DNA of 64,000 nt from Polynucleobacter sp. AP-Sving-400A-A2 (GCF_018688155.1 NZ_CP061312.1:744001-808000), one strand, 5' to 3'. Counted from the stretch's first letter, positions 31,097 through 41,632 are shown. Made by a program: numbers and translations. Notes: generated from the letters alone by a model not told the origin.

Positions 31097-31906
31097 ATGG
31101 TGAAGAATACTTTATTGCAAGTTTGGCCGATACCGGCTTTTGATGACAATTACCTCTGGTGTATCCATGATGGCGAGTCTGCTTTGATCGTGGATCCGGG
31201 TGATGCCGCCCCCGTATTGCAATATCTCGAGCAAAATCAGCTGACTCTGACTGGTATTTTAATTACCCATCACCATGCAGACCATACCGGTGGCATTGTT
31301 ACTTTGCTCAATACCCTTGGCTCATCTATCCCAGTTTATGGCCCAGCTGCGATCGATATTCCGGGTCGTACGCATGCCCTGATGGAAGGCGACAAGGTAG
31401 AAGTCGCTGCGCCACGTATTAGCCTTGAGGTTTATGAGGTACCTGGCCATACCTTGAGTCACATTGCTTACTTTGCGAACATGCAGGCTAATGTAGTTGA
31501 GCCTATGCTCTTTTGTGGCGATACCTTATTTGCGTCTGGCTGTGGTCGCTTGTTTGAGGGCACCCCAACGCAGATGAGTCAGTCTCTAGCGAAGTTTATC
31601 GCCTTGCCTAAAAATACTCTGGTGTATTGCACCCATGAATACACCTTATCCAATATTCGCTTTGCGCTGGCGGTTGAGCCGAATAATGCCAACCTGATTA
31701 CTTGGGCGGAAACTGCTAACGCTCTACGCGATCAACACCTACCAACATTACCAACGACCATCGGGCAAGAATTACAAGTCAATCCATTCATGCGTTGTGA
31801 TCAACCGGCTGTGATTGATGCCGCTCTCGAGGTCTCTGGCGAAAAATTGCTACCTACGCCTGCCCATGTATTAGCGGTAATTCGTGCATGGAAGGATCGG
31901 TTCTGA
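31097..31906 (+). CDS. gloB: hydroxyacylglutathione hydrolase (glyoxalase II)
   Basis: Hydrolyses S-lactoylglutathione to D-lactate and glutathione in methylglyoxal detoxification. The 269-residue metallo-beta-lactamase-fold protein has the binuclear metal motif THHHADHTGG (residues 57-66; ligands His58, His60, Asp62, His63). It also has PGHTLSHIAYF, FCGDTLFASGCGRLFEGTP and the C-terminal HEYTLSNIRFALAVEP and NPFMRC stretches typical of GloB. I chose the ATG at 31097 (MVKNTLLQVWPIPAF). The frame is open upstream to 31019, but this overlaps the divergent methyltransferase. The stop overlaps the next gene. Confidence 0.94.
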   Translation: MVKNTLLQVWPIPAFDDNYLWCIHDGESALIVDPGDAAPVLQYLEQNQLTLTGILITHHHADHTGGIVTLLNTLGSSIPVYGPAAIDIPGRTHALMEGDKVEVAAPRISLEVYEVPGHTLSHIAYFANMQANVVEPMLFCGDTLFASGCGRLFEGTPTQMSQSLAKFIALPKNTLVYCTHEYTLSNIRFALAVEPNNANLITWAETANALRDQHLPTLPTTIGQELQVNPFMRCDQPAVIDAALEVSGEKLLPTPAHVLAVIRAWKDRF

Positions 31907-33306
31907 TGATGTGGCGCTATGCAGCGATAGGGCTGATTGCACTACTCTCAGGCTGTGCAAGCACTGGAGATTGGTCCTCTGATGTGCCGACACGTCAGGA
32001 TCCACGAGCCTCTAACGCGCAGCGGGTAAACCTCAAAAATCAATCTGTCAGCGATCTGTATGCACCATCGAGCAACCTCTGGATTCGGATTCGGGATGGC
32101 TTCGAGATGGAACCCATGAATACACCGTTGGAGATTGAACAAGTACGCTGGCTTAGTGCACGCCCAGACTATGTACATCGCTCAATGGCTCGCTCATCGC
32201 GCTACCTGTTTTATATCGTGCAAGAGGTAAATGCACGCAAAATGCCAACAGAGATTGCCTTGCTCCCGTTTGTCGAGAGCGCATTTGTGACTAATGCCAA
32301 ATCTAGTGCAAAGGCTATGGGCTTGTGGCAATTTATGCCTGCAACTGGTAAAGATTTTCGGTTGACGCAAAACGTCTTTAGGGATGAGCGTAGGGATGTC
32401 TTGCAGTCTACTGATGCAGCATTGGATTATTTGCAGCGTTTGCATAAGCAGTTTGGTAGTTGGGATCTCGCTTTAGCTGCCTATAACTGGGGCGCTGGTA
32501 ATGTGTCAAAAGCACAGAAACGCAATCTTGCCGCAGGTCTTCCTACGAATTACCTCAGTCTCAAGATGCCCAATGAGACTCGCAACTATGTTCCGAAGTT
32601 AATGGCTTACCGTCAGATTGTTTTGGATCCCAAAGCCTACGGCATTGTTCTACCGGATTTAGAAAACCATCCTTATTTTGTTGCTGTGGATGTTGGGTCT
32701 GATATTGATGTGGCACTGGTAATTCAGTTGAGCGAAATTCCGGAGGACGAGTTTCATAGTCTGAACCCCTCATTTAATAAGCCGGTCATCTTGAGTAATG
32801 CTAATCAGCAAATCTTGCTACCGTTTGGACATGCCGAGGTCTTCCAGGAAAACCTCAAGAAGTACACCAAGCCACTGTCTTCTTGGACGGCAGTGCAAGT
32901 GACCAAGACAGAATCAGTTGAGCAAGCCGCAAAAACGCTTGGTGTGGATGCCGACACCTTAAGAGCAGTCAATGGCATTCCCAAAAGCATGAGAATTCGG
33001 GCGGGTTCAACAGTTTTAGTGCCTAAAACTCACCAGCGCCCTGGTGATATCTCAGTAGCATTAGCTGAAAATGGCAGTCTTAATTTGCTTAAGTCAGCGC
33101 CTAACAATTGTGCAAAAGGGGCTAAGTGCGCAGTGGCAAAGTCTGGAAAAGGTGCTTCTAAGGGTAATTCCTCTGCGAAGAATGCTGCAACTCAGCATAA
33201 ATCCGCATCGACAGGACTTGCAAAATCTGCAAATAATGGATCTTCGAATACAACTAGCTCGACTCCCAAGACTTCCACTAGCAAGGGAGTCAATAAGATT
33301 CAGTAA
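31906..33306 (+). CDS. membrane-bound lytic murein transglycosylase, MltD-like lipoprotein
   Basis: Predicted peptidoglycan-cleaving lipoprotein, 466 residues. The signal peptide ends in the lipobox LLSGC (Cys18). The SLT domain has the catalytic glutamate Glu124 in LLPFVESAFVTNAKSSAKAMGLWQ and the later AAYNWGAGNV. One LysM-type peptidoglycan-binding module is visible (VQVTKTESVEQAAKTLGVDADTLRAVNGI..RIRAGSTVLVP). The last 80 residues or so are a low-complexity Ser/Asn/Ala/Lys tail. The start at 31906 overlaps the gloB stop as TGATG and is nine bases after AAGGA. Confidence 0.9.
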   Translation: MMWRYAAIGLIALLSGCASTGDWSSDVPTRQDPRASNAQRVNLKNQSVSDLYAPSSNLWIRIRDGFEMEPMNTPLEIEQVRWLSARPDYVHRSMARSSRYLFYIVQEVNARKMPTEIALLPFVESAFVTNAKSSAKAMGLWQFMPATGKDFRLTQNVFRDERRDVLQSTDAALDYLQRLHKQFGSWDLALAAYNWGAGNVSKAQKRNLAAGLPTNYLSLKMPNETRNYVPKLMAYRQIVLDPKAYGIVLPDLENHPYFVAVDVGSDIDVALVIQLSEIPEDEFHSLNPSFNKPVILSNANQQILLPFGHAEVFQENLKKYTKPLSSWTAVQVTKTESVEQAAKTLGVDADTLRAVNGIPKSMRIRAGSTVLVPKTHQRPGDISVALAENGSLNLLKSAPNNCAKGAKCAVAKSGKGASKGNSSAKNAATQHKSASTGLAKSANNGSSNTTSSTPKTSTSKGVNKIQ

Positions 33307-33341
33307 GTCTAGACATTTTAATTTACTCATTTAGGTTGATC

Positions 33342-35225
33342 ATGTCCTATAAGTCAGAACACGAACGCTCCATTAAAGACCCAGATGGATTCTGGGGAGA
33401 GCAGGCAAAACTCATTTATTGGGAAAAACCATTTAATAAAGTTCTAGACTACGCAAACCCTCCCTTTGCTAAATGGTTTGAGGGTGGATTAACCAATCTT
33501 TGCTACAACGCAGTTGATCGTCACCTCAAAGACCGTGCAAACCAAATCGCGCTTGTCGCTGTTTCAACAGAAACCAATCTAGAAAAAGCATTCACATTTA
33601 AAGAGCTCTACGAAGAAGTCAATCGTATTGCCGCCATCTACAAAGCGAACGGCGTTCAAAAGGGCGATCGCGTATTGATTTACATGCCGATGATTGCGGA
33701 GGCCTGTTTTGCAATGCTCGCTTGTGCACGCATTGGTGCAATTCACTCCGTAGTATTCGGTGGCTTTGCATCCCATAGCCTGGCATCACGTATCGACGAT
33801 GCCAAGCCGAAAATGATTGTGACTGCAGAAGCGGGCGCGCGTGGTGGTAAAGCGGTCCCTTATAAGCCTTTGCTCGATGAGGCCATTAAGCTCGCGAGCT
33901 ACAAGCCTGAAAAAGTTCTGATCGTCAATCGTGGTCTGACTGAGTTCACCACAGTAGCTGGTCGCGATTTAGATTACGCAACCGAGCGCCAGAAACACCT
34001 CAATGATTTAGTGCCGATTGAGTGGGTGGATGCAACCCATACCTCATATATTTTGTATACCTCCGGCACTACCGGTAAGCCCAAAGGTGTACAGCGCGAT
34101 ACCGGTGGTTACGCAGTTGCCTTGGCTTCGACCATGAAGCATATCTTCTGCGGTAACCCTGGTGAGACCATGTTCTGTACCTCAGACATTGGCTGGGTAG
34201 TGGGTCATAGCTACATCATTTATGCGCCATTGCTAAACGGCATGGCAACCATTCTTTACGAAGGCACACCCTTGCGTCCTGATGCAGGGATTTGGTGGGA
34301 GTTGGTTGAGAAGTACAAAGTCTCAGTCATGTTCTCTGCACCAACTGCAGTTCGCGTTCTCAAGAAGCAAGATCCTGCCTTCTTAACTAAATATGATCTC
34401 TCGAGCTTACGTGCTTTGTTCTTGGCAGGCGAGCCTTTGGATGAGCCAACGGCAACCTGGATACATGATGCGATTAAGAAGCCGATCGTGGATAACTATT
34501 GGCAGACAGAAACAGGTTGGCCCATGTTGGCAATTCAGCGTGGGGTGGAAGTGATGCCACACAAGTTTGGCTCTCCTGGCGTCCCATCATTTGGTTACAA
34601 CATGAAACTACTGGATGACGCCACTTCGGAAGAATTGGGTCCAGATCGGAAGGGTGTGATTGCGATTGAGGGTCCCTTGCCTCCAGGCTGCATGCAAACA
34701 GTCTGGGGTGACGATAAGCGTTTTGTAAGCACCTATTGGGAAACTATCCCTGGGAAGATGATTTACTCTACGTTTGACTGGGGTATCAAGGATGCGGATG
34801 GCTACTTCTTTATCTTAGGTCGAACTGATGACGTAATTAACGTTGCTGGTCATCGCTTGGGCACCCGTGAGATCGAAGAGAGTATTTCTAGTCATCCGAA
34901 TATCTCTGAAGTTGCAGTAGTGGGTATTGAGGACAAGCTCAAGGGGCAAGCTGCGATCGCCTTTGTGATTCCAAAGGATGCCTCTAATACAGCTACTCTA
35001 GAAGCAGAGTGTATGAAAACCGTAGACACCACTCTAGGCGCAATTGCTCGTCCAGGCCGGGTTTATGTAGTCACAGCCTTGCCCAAGACCCGTTCAGGCA
35101 AGATCGTGCGCCGTGCTCTTCAGGCTGTAGCTGAAGGGCGCGATCCTGGTGATATCAGTACGATGGAAGATCAAACCGTTTTAGCGCAAATTAAGACCAT
35201 CATCGAGCAAAGCGCAAAACCTTAA
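33342..35225 (+). CDS. prpE: propionyl-CoA synthetase, AMP-forming (PrpE-type)
   Basis: Activates propionate, and probably acetate, to the acyl-CoA through an acyl-adenylate. The 627-residue protein matches PrpE in length. It contains the ATP-binding loop ILYTSGTTGKPKGVQRDTGG, the NYWQTETGWPMLA motif, the hinge region GRTDDVINVAGHRLGTREIEE, and the regulatory lysine motif PKTRSGKIVRR that is acetylated in this family. QRDTGGYAVALA and GGKAVPYKPLLDEA favour PrpE over Acs. I chose the ATG at 33342; a TTG at 33336 adds two residues. It stands alone with no prp methylcitrate genes beside it. Confidence 0.83.
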   Translation: MSYKSEHERSIKDPDGFWGEQAKLIYWEKPFNKVLDYANPPFAKWFEGGLTNLCYNAVDRHLKDRANQIALVAVSTETNLEKAFTFKELYEEVNRIAAIYKANGVQKGDRVLIYMPMIAEACFAMLACARIGAIHSVVFGGFASHSLASRIDDAKPKMIVTAEAGARGGKAVPYKPLLDEAIKLASYKPEKVLIVNRGLTEFTTVAGRDLDYATERQKHLNDLVPIEWVDATHTSYILYTSGTTGKPKGVQRDTGGYAVALASTMKHIFCGNPGETMFCTSDIGWVVGHSYIIYAPLLNGMATILYEGTPLRPDAGIWWELVEKYKVSVMFSAPTAVRVLKKQDPAFLTKYDLSSLRALFLAGEPLDEPTATWIHDAIKKPIVDNYWQTETGWPMLAIQRGVEVMPHKFGSPGVPSFGYNMKLLDDATSEELGPDRKGVIAIEGPLPPGCMQTVWGDDKRFVSTYWETIPGKMIYSTFDWGIKDADGYFFILGRTDDVINVAGHRLGTREIEESISSHPNISEVAVVGIEDKLKGQAAIAFVIPKDASNTATLEAECMKTVDTTLGAIARPGRVYVVTALPKTRSGKIVRRALQAVAEGRDPGDISTMEDQTVLAQIKTIIEQSAKP

Positions 35226-35283
35226 GCCTAGCTTGGCAGCATCAAAAATAAGCCCCTTGGTCCTGTGACTCTGAGGCTCATTA

Positions 35284-35315
35284 CCTTGGAAGCCCAATTG
35301 GCTGGGAATCCAAGG
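35284..35315 (+). promoter_or_regulatory. inverted repeat in the carA upstream region
   Basis: The 236-bp gap before carA (35226-35461) holds a nested inverted repeat: outer arms CCTTGGA (35284-35290) and TCCAAGG (35309-35315), inner arms AGCC and GGCT. There is no T-run after it, so it is not an intrinsic terminator. A -10-like TATGAT lies at 35334-35339 without a clear -35. If transcription starts there, carA has a leader of about 115 nt. A role in pyrimidine or arginine control of carAB is possible but not shown. Confidence 0.4.
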
Positions 35316-35461
35316 GTTTATACGCAAAACTGGTATGATTCAAGGGTTCAAAACTTAATAAATTACCCTAGCGCTTAAAGACACTCACCTCCCGCACAAA
35401 CAGTCCTGGGTTGGTCTTTTTGGGGTGTTGAGCGTCGGATGGAGCAGGGACTGGAGATGGT

Positions 35462-36664
35462 TTGTCACCCTTGCTTCCTTCTTTTCCTCCTGCCGTGTTG
35501 GCCTTAGCCGACGGCACTATATTTCCTGGTCTTAGTATCGGCGCCCCTGGCGAAACTACCGGCGAAGTTGTTTTTAATACTGCACTGACTGGTTATCAAG
35601 AGATCATCACTGATCCGAGTTACTCACGCCAAATTGTTACCTTGACTTACCCACACATCGGAAACGTTGGGGTAAACGGTCAAGACGCTGAGTCTGACCA
35701 GATTCATGCGGCTGGCTTGGTTGTGAAAGACCTATCTAAGCGTGTCTCGAATTTCCGTTCTGAAGAAAGTCTAGATAGCTACCTCACAAAAGCAGGGGTA
35801 GTAGGCATCTCTAGTATCGATACCCGCAAGCTCACTCGCATCCTGCGCGATAAAGGCGCTCAGTCCGGTGCGATTGTGGCTGGCAAGCTGGGTGATAACG
35901 TAGAGACCCTTGGCAAGAAAGCCTTGGAGCTCGCAAAAGCCTTCCCAGGTATGGCTGGTTTAGATCTAGCTAAAGTGGTAACAACAAAAACCCCATACCA
36001 ATGGCGTGAGGCTGAATGGGACCTGCATGGCCCTGATGACAAACCTGCATATCGATCTTTAGATATCAGTAAGCCAATCAAAAAAGTCGTTGCCTATGAC
36101 TTTGGTGTGAAGCGTAATATTTTGCGCATGCTCACTGAGCGTGGTTGTGAGTTAACGATTGTTCCTGCACAAACTAGCGCTGCCGAAGTGTTGGCAATGA
36201 ACCCAGATGGTGTGTTCTTCTCAAATGGCCCAGGCGATCCTGGTCCATGTGATTACGCAATTGCTGCCGCTAAAGAAATTATCGAAAAGGGCATTCCGAC
36301 TTTCGGTATTTGCTTGGGTCATCAAATTATGGGCTTAGCTGCTGGCGCTAAAACCTTGAAGATGAAGTTTGGCCACCATGGTGCGAATCACCCGGTAAAA
36401 GATTTGGATACGGGGCGCGTAGCGATTACTTCTCAGAATCACGGCTTTGCTGTAGATGCAAAAACTTTGCCTGACAACATTCGCGTTACGCACGTGTCTT
36501 TATTTGATGGATCACTACAAGGCCTGGCTTGGAAAGATAAGCCTGCTTTGTGTTTCCAAGGGCATCCTGAGGCCTCACCGGGCCCTCACGATATCGCCTA
36601 TTTATTTGATCGTTTTGTGGAGCTCATGAATGCTGCCGCTGTTGGTAATAAGGGGGGCAAATAA
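35462..36664 (+). CDS. carA: carbamoyl-phosphate synthase small (glutaminase) subunit
   Basis: Glutamine amidotransferase subunit that supplies ammonia to CarB for carbamoyl phosphate, a precursor of arginine and pyrimidines. The class I glutaminase domain has the nucleophile Cys284 in [11 protein letters not shown] and the catalytic His in [11 protein letters not shown]. The N-terminal domain has [13 protein letters not shown] and the [18 protein letters not shown] segment. The start is a TTG at 35462 with GGAG (35453-35456) five bases before it, giving 400 residues. A TTG at 35471 would give the N-terminus MLPSFPPA common in relatives but lacks a spaced ribosome-binding site. Stop and carB start overlap in TAATG. 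Confidence 0.95.
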   Translation: MSPLLPSFPPAVLALADGTIFPGLSIGAPGETTGEVVFNTALTGYQEIITDPSYSRQIVTLTYPHIGNVGVNGQDAESDQIHAAGLVVKDLSKRVSNFRSEESLDSYLTKAGVVGISSIDTRKLTRILRDKGAQSGAIVAGKLGDNVETLGKKALELAKAFPGMAGLDLAKVVTTKTPYQWREAEWDLHGPDDKPAYRSLDISKPIKKVVAYDFGVKRNILRMLTERGCELTIVPAQTSAAEVLAMNPDGVFFSNGPGDPGPCDYAIAAAKEIIEKGIPTFGICLGHQIMGLAAGAKTLKMKFGHHGANHPVKDLDTGRVAITSQNHGFAVDAKTLPDNIRVTHVSLFDGSLQGLAWKDKPALCFQGHPEASPGPHDIAYLFDRFVELMNAAAVGNKGGK

Positions 36665-39600
36665 TGCCTAAGCGTAGCGATATCAAGAGCATCCTGATTA
36701 TTGGGGCTGGTCCAATTGTGATTGGACAAGCTTGTGAATTTGACTATTCTGGTGCGCAAGCTTGTAAAGCTCTGCGTGACGAAGGTTACAAAGTGATTTT
36801 GGTGAACAGTAATCCTGCCACCATCATGACTGATCCTGAGATGGCGGATGTGACATACATCGAGCCAATTACTTGGGAAGTAGTAGAGCGCATCATTGCC
36901 ACTGAGAAACCCGATGCGATTTTGCCAACGATGGGCGGTCAAACTGCCTTGAACTGTGCACTCGATTTACATCGCCACGGTGTCCTCGAAAAATACGGTT
37001 GCGAACTGATTGGGGCTTCACCAGAGGCGATTGATAAAGCGGAAGATCGTCAAAAGTTTAAAGATGCGATGACCAAGATTGGTCTGGGTTCTGCGAAGTC
37101 TGGTATCGCGCACTCCATGGATGAAGCGCATGAAGTACAGCAACGTATTCAGAAAGAGACGGACAGTTTAGGTTTCCCAGTCGTCATTCGGCCTTCTTTC
37201 ACCATGGGTGGATCAGGCGGCGGTATCGCTTATAACCGTGAAGAGTTTGAAGAAATTTGTAAACGCGGTTTAGATTTATCTCCAACCCGTGAGCTCTTGA
37301 TTGAAGAGTCTCTCTTAGGTTGGAAAGAGTTCGAGATGGAGGTGGTGCGTGACCGTGCCGATAACTGCATCATCGTTTGCTCAATCGAAAACTTAGATCC
37401 GATGGGTGTGCATACCGGTGATTCGATCACCGTTGCACCTGCACAAACCTTGACTGATAAAGAGTATCAAATTTTACGCAACGCCTCCATTGCGGTCTTG
37501 CGTGAAATTGGCGTAGATACCGGTGGTTCAAACGTGCAGTTCTCGATTAACCCAGTTGATGGCCGCATGATTGTGATTGAGATGAACCCCCGTGTTTCAC
37601 GTTCATCTGCCTTGGCTTCAAAAGCAACTGGTTTTCCGATCGCCAAGATTGCTGCCAAGCTGGCAGTGGGTTACACCTTAGATGAGTTGAAGAATGACAT
37701 CACCGGTGGCGCAACTCCAGCATCCTTTGAGCCCTCAATCGATTACGTAGTAACGAAGATCCCCCGTTTTGCCTTTGAGAAATTCCCGCAAGCAGATTCT
37801 CGTCTAACTACGCAGATGAAGTCCGTCGGTGAGGTGATGGCGATTGGCCGCACATTCCAAGAGTCTTTCCAAAAAGCATTACGCGGCCTAGAGGTTGGCG
37901 TTGATGGCCTTGATGAAGTTTCTACAGACTTAGATGACATCATTCAAGAAATCGGTGAGCCAGGACCAGACCGCATTTGGTATTTGGCAGACGCGTTCCG
38001 TATGGGCATGGGCTTGGATGAGGTTTACAACGAGACTAAGGTGGACCCGTGGTTCTTGGAGCAAATCGAAGAACTCATCACCATGGAGACTGAACTCAAG
38101 CAGCGCAAGCTCGATAGCTTGTCAGCCCCTGAGTTACGTTTCATTAAGCAAAAAGGTTTCTCAGATCGCCGCTTAGCGAAATTATTGGGAGTGGACGCCT
38201 CTTCCGTACGCGCAGCACGCCATCGCCTTAAAGTAGTGCCAGTCTACAAGCGGGTAGATACCTGCGCCGCTGAGTTCTCTACGAACACTGCGTATCTGTA
38301 CTCCACCTACGAAGCAGAGCATGGTGAGTGCGAATCGCAACCAAGTACTAAAGATAAGATTATGGTTTTGGGCGGTGGTCCAAACCGTATCGGCCAAGGT
38401 ATTGAGTTTGACTACTGCTGCGTTCACGCGGCCTTAGCAATGCGCGAAGATGGTTATGAAACCATCATGGTGAACTGCAACCCAGAAACAGTGTCTACTG
38501 ACTACGATACTTCTGATCGTTTGTACTTTGAACCTTTGACATTAGAAGATGTTTTAGAGATCGTCGCAATTGAAAAGCCAAAAGGCGTCATCGTTCAGTA
38601 TGGCGGCCAGACTCCATTGAAGTTGGCTTTGGATCTCGAGGCCAATGGCGTACCAATCATCGGTACATCGCCAGACATGATTGATGCTGCAGAAGACCGC
38701 GAGCGCTTTCAGAAGCTATTGCATGAGTTGAATTTGCGTCAGCCGCCGAATCGTACCGCCCGTGCAGAAGATGAGGCATTGAAGCTTGCTGAAGAGATTG
38801 GTTACCCATTGGTGGTGCGTCCTTCCTATGTATTGGGTGGCCGCGCGATGGAAATCGTTCACGATGGCCGTGATCTTGAGCGCTATATGCGTGAAGCTGT
38901 CAAAGTCTCCCATGACTCACCAGTATTACTAGATCGTTTCTTGAATGATGCGATTGAGTGTGATGTAGATTGCATTAGTGATGGTCAGCAGGTATTTATC
39001 GGTGGTGTGATGGAGCATATTGAGCAAGCCGGTGTTCACTCAGGTGACTCTGCTTGTTCATTGCCGCCATACTCCTTATCGGATGAGACGATTGCAGAAA
39101 TCAAACGTCAAACCGCAGCGATGGCTAAAGGTCTCAACGTGGTTGGTTTGATGAACGTACAGTTCGCGATTCAGCACGTCGATGGTAAAGATGTCATCTA
39201 TGTGCTCGAGGTAAATCCGCGCGCTTCTCGTACCGTTCCATTTGTATCCAAAGCAACCGGTTTGCAGTTGGCCAAGATTGCAGCTCGCTGCATGGTGGGT
39301 CAAACTCTTAAACAGCAGGGCATTCTGAATGAAGTCAAGCCAGCTTACTACTCAGTAAAAGAGGCTGTGTTCCCATTTAACAAGTTCCCAGGTATTGATC
39401 CGATTCTAGGGCCAGAGATGCGTTCTACTGGTGAGGTGATGGGTGTTGGCAAGACTTTCGGTGAAGCCCTCTTCAAATCCCAATTAGGCGCAGGAATTAA
39501 ATTGCCTAAGAGCGGCACCGTGTTGTTAACCGTCAAAGATAGCGATAAGCCTAAAGCAGTTGAAGTGGCTAAGCTTTTGCATCAATTGGGCTTCCCCATG

Positions 39601-39927
39601 GTGGCGACTAAAGGCACAGCCGCAGCGATTGAGGCGGCTGGCTTTCCAGTTCGCGTAGTCAACAAGGTTAAGGATGGACGCCCACACATTGTTGACCTGA
39701 TTAAGAATGGTGAGATCTCCCTGGTATTTACCACTGTTGATGAGACCCGTACTGCAATTGCGGATTCACGCTCCATTCGTACTAGCGCACAAGCTAATAA
39801 TGTGACCTACTACACTACGATTAGTGCAGCACGTGCGGTAATGGATGGCTTGATGGCATCGCAAAATGGTAACAAAGGGTCGCTTGAGGTGTATTCATTG
39901 CAAAATCTACACAAGACTCTCAATTAA
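36664..39927 (+). CDS. carB: carbamoyl-phosphate synthase large subunit
   Basis: Synthetase subunit of 1087 residues with two homologous ATP-grasp halves. The first phosphorylates bicarbonate and the second phosphorylates carbamate; a C-terminal MGS-like allosteric domain completes it. Paired motifs are visible: [17 protein letters not shown] with [35 protein letters not shown] with [18 protein letters not shown], and [18 protein letters not shown] with [18 protein letters not shown]. The allosteric domain is the last 130 residues or so. It is coupled to carA by a one-base overlap and followed by greA after 19 bp. Confidence 0.97.
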   Translation: MPKRSDIKSILIIGAGPIVIGQACEFDYSGAQACKALRDEGYKVILVNSNPATIMTDPEMADVTYIEPITWEVVERIIATEKPDAILPTMGGQTALNCALDLHRHGVLEKYGCELIGASPEAIDKAEDRQKFKDAMTKIGLGSAKSGIAHSMDEAHEVQQRIQKETDSLGFPVVIRPSFTMGGSGGGIAYNREEFEEICKRGLDLSPTRELLIEESLLGWKEFEMEVVRDRADNCIIVCSIENLDPMGVHTGDSITVAPAQTLTDKEYQILRNASIAVLREIGVDTGGSNVQFSINPVDGRMIVIEMNPRVSRSSALASKATGFPIAKIAAKLAVGYTLDELKNDITGGATPASFEPSIDYVVTKIPRFAFEKFPQADSRLTTQMKSVGEVMAIGRTFQESFQKALRGLEVGVDGLDEVSTDLDDIIQEIGEPGPDRIWYLADAFRMGMGLDEVYNETKVDPWFLEQIEELITMETELKQRKLDSLSAPELRFIKQKGFSDRRLAKLLGVDASSVRAARHRLKVVPVYKRVDTCAAEFSTNTAYLYSTYEAEHGECESQPSTKDKIMVLGGGPNRIGQGIEFDYCCVHAALAMREDGYETIMVNCNPETVSTDYDTSDRLYFEPLTLEDVLEIVAIEKPKGVIVQYGGQTPLKLALDLEANGVPIIGTSPDMIDAAEDRERFQKLLHELNLRQPPNRTARAEDEALKLAEEIGYPLVVRPSYVLGGRAMEIVHDGRDLERYMREAVKVSHDSPVLLDRFLNDAIECDVDCISDGQQVFIGGVMEHIEQAGVHSGDSACSLPPYSLSDETIAEIKRQTAAMAKGLNVVGLMNVQFAIQHVDGKDVIYVLEVNPRASRTVPFVSKATGLQLAKIAARCMVGQTLKQQGILNEVKPAYYSVKEAVFPFNKFPGIDPILGPEMRSTGEVMGVGKTFGEALFKSQLGAGIKLPKSGTVLLTVKDSDKPKAVEVAKLLHQLGFPMVATKGTAAAIEAAGFPVRVVNKVKDGRPHIVDLIKNGEISLVFTTVDETRTAIADSRSIRTSAQANNVTYYTTISAARAVMDGLMASQNGNKGSLEVYSLQNLHKTLN

Positions 39928-39946
39928 ATTAAATGAGGTAAGACGC

Positions 39947-40423
39947 ATGAACACAATCCCTATTACTAAGCGTGGCGCTGAGCTTCTCAAAGAAGAGTTA
40001 CATCGCCTAAAGCATGTAGAGCGCCCATCCGTGATTAATGCAATCTCTGAGGCCCGTGCTCAAGGCGACCTTTCTGAGAACGCTGAGTACGACGCCGCTA
40101 AAGAGAAGCAAGGATTTATTGAGGGTCGTATTCAGGAGCTGGAAGGAAAGTTATCTGCAGCGCAAATCATTGACCCTGCTACCTTAGATGTAAACGGACG
40201 TATCGTATTCGGTGCAACCGTTGATCTTGAAGATTTAGAAGATGGCACGAAGCTCACTTATCAAATCGTCGGTGATGATGAGGCCGATATTGCCGTAAAT
40301 AAGATCTCGATTAGTTCGCCCATTGCTCGCGCCTTAATTAGCAAAGAAGAGGGTGATGTGGTTGCAGTGCAGGCCCCTGGCGGTAATCGCGAGGTAGAAA
40401 TTCTCGCGGTTCGTTACATCTAA
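39947..40423 (+). CDS. greA: transcription elongation factor GreA
   Basis: Cleavage factor that rescues backtracked RNA polymerase by entering its secondary channel. At 158 residues it equals the E. coli length. The N-terminal coiled coil has the acidic tip [17 protein letters not shown] with the essential Asp-Leu-Ser-Glu-Asn, and the C-terminal domain has the [14 protein letters not shown] motif. I chose the ATG at 39947, with TGAGGTAAG upstream (39934-39942). The open frame extends into the carB end, but that part is not GreA-like. The carA-carB-greA order is usual in Burkholderiales. Confidence 0.96.
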   Translation: MNTIPITKRGAELLKEELHRLKHVERPSVINAISEARAQGDLSENAEYDAAKEKQGFIEGRIQELEGKLSAAQIIDPATLDVNGRIVFGATVDLEDLEDGTKLTYQIVGDDEADIAVNKISISSPIARALISKEEGDVVAVQAPGGNREVEILAVRYI

Positions 40424-40440
40424 TACAAAGCAGAGTCCAT

Positions 40441-40926
40441 ATGCAGACCTTAGAGACCCCAAAGCATCTGGTGGCTCAAAGACTTTTTATTGTGATTGCT
40501 GGTTTATGGGTTGGCGGCATACTCACTGTAGGTTATCTAGTTGCTCCAGCTATCTTTAGCACGATGACTGATCGACAGGCTGCTGGCATGGTTGCTGGCA
40601 GCATCTTTAAATTAGAAGCCTATCTCAGCTTGATTGTCTGCATTGGCCTGATGGTTCTAGCCAATCTCCTGGTGAATCGTGGCCTCAATCAATTCAAGAT
40701 CATTCGCTGGATCTTGTTGGCAATGTTGCTGTGTGCAATCGCAGCTAGCTTTATCTTGATTCCCTGGATGAATACCTTGCGAGATGATGCTCTCCTTCAA
40801 GGCATGCCAGTCATGCTCTCTCCCTCAGCCACCTTATTTGGAAGGCTACATGGCGTCTCTAGCATTCTGTTTATGCTGCAGAGTCTCTTGGGAGTCCTCT
40901 TGGTCTGGCGACTCACCAAGAGATAA
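40441..40926 (+). CDS. DUF4149 family inner-membrane protein
   Basis: A 161-residue hydrophobic protein with four predicted membrane helices (about 15-36, 57-77, 86-106, 134-155), matching the DUF4149 family of unknown function. The GLWVGGILTVGYLVAPAIF stretch in the first helix and the late FGRLHGVSSILFMLQSLLG are recognisable. It lies 17 bp after greA, where this family is commonly found in betaproteobacteria. A bidirectional terminator follows. Confidence 0.8.
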   Translation: MQTLETPKHLVAQRLFIVIAGLWVGGILTVGYLVAPAIFSTMTDRQAAGMVAGSIFKLEAYLSLIVCIGLMVLANLLVNRGLNQFKIIRWILLAMLLCAIAASFILIPWMNTLRDDALLQGMPVMLSPSATLFGRLHGVSSILFMLQSLLGVLLVWRLTKR

Positions 40927-40942
40927 GCCCAGGCTAAGCCAT

Positions 40943-40971
40943 AAAAAAACGCCGACTAGCGGCGTTTTTTA
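40943..40971. terminator. bidirectional terminator between DUF4149 gene and yhbY
   Basis: Stem ACGCCG (40949-40954) and CGGCGT (40960-40965) with loop ACTAG, flanked by seven A on the left and six T on the right. It acts on both strands, ending the carAB-greA-DUF4149 transcript and the convergent yhbY gene. Confidence 0.92.
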
Positions 40972-40999
40972 TTAGAAGCTCACACACATATTCGTTGCA

Positions 41000-41632
41000 C
41001 TAAGAGCCCAATGATTTCTTCTTAGTACTACTCATGCGAACCTTACGTTTTTTGATGGGAGCGGGTGCTGCAACTGCCTTGCGGTAACCTGGTGATGACC
41101 AACCAATTTTTGATTCAGCAGCATCAGCACGCAGAACCCGTTTCTTGGGGGCAGTGCCTTTAGCCGCAGCCACTCTTTCAAAAGGGGATTTACTCGCTGC
41201 TGAGCGTCGATCTGATCTCTCAGAAGTGCTAGTGCGAATACCAGCTTTCGCCGCCACGCGATTTGGTTGGCGCTTAGTGCGGGGCGCTTGTAATGTCTTT
41301 TTAGTTTGCTTGCTAGATCTACTCAAATTGACGAGTGCTGCATCGACAATATCAATCGGCTTCCAGACCACGAGTAATTTTCCAATGTGCTGAACGGGTG
41401 CGGCGCCCAGTTTGTCGCAGAGCTCTTCATAAATAGCGATACGTGCATCACGATCATCGCCAAAAACGCGAACTTTAATCAAGCCGTGATGAGAGATGGC
41501 TGATTTAGCTTCTTTAATCACCGCAGGGGTCAGGCCATCGCCACCAATCATGACAACTGGGCTGAGCCCATGGGCGTCAGCTTTAAGGGATTTGCGTTGT
41601 GCGGGGGTAATAGTAAGTGCAGTCATGGGCAT
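41000..41632 (-). CDS. yhbY: YhbY-type CRM-domain RNA-binding protein with long basic tail
   Basis: Residues 4-100 form a CRM domain (LTITPAQRKSLKADAHGLSPVVMIGGDGLTPAVIKEAKSAI and KVRVFGDDRDAR), as in YhbY, which associates with 50S ribosomal subunit precursors. The E. coli protein is about 97 residues. This one has 210, because of an extra 110 residues that are strongly basic (many Lys, Arg, Ser, Ala) and probably disordered. The start may be the ATG at 41632 or the one at 41626. It is divergent from rlmE (132 bp), which methylates 23S rRNA, so both neighbours serve the large subunit. Confidence 0.88.
   Translation of the reverse strand: MPMTALTITPAQRKSLKADAHGLSPVVMIGGDGLTPAVIKEAKSAISHHGLIKVRVFGDDRDARIAIYEELCDKLGAAPVQHIGKLLVVWKPIDIVDAALVNLSRSSKQTKKTLQAPRTKRQPNRVAAKAGIRTSTSERSDRRSAASKSPFERVAAAKGTAPKKRVLRADAAESKIGWSSPGYRKAVAAPAPIKKRKVRMSSTKKKSLGS

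Noticed and set aside
36598..36942. 114-codon minus-strand frame across the carA/carB junction
   Set aside because: Shadow of carAB with no domain, start signal or independent support.
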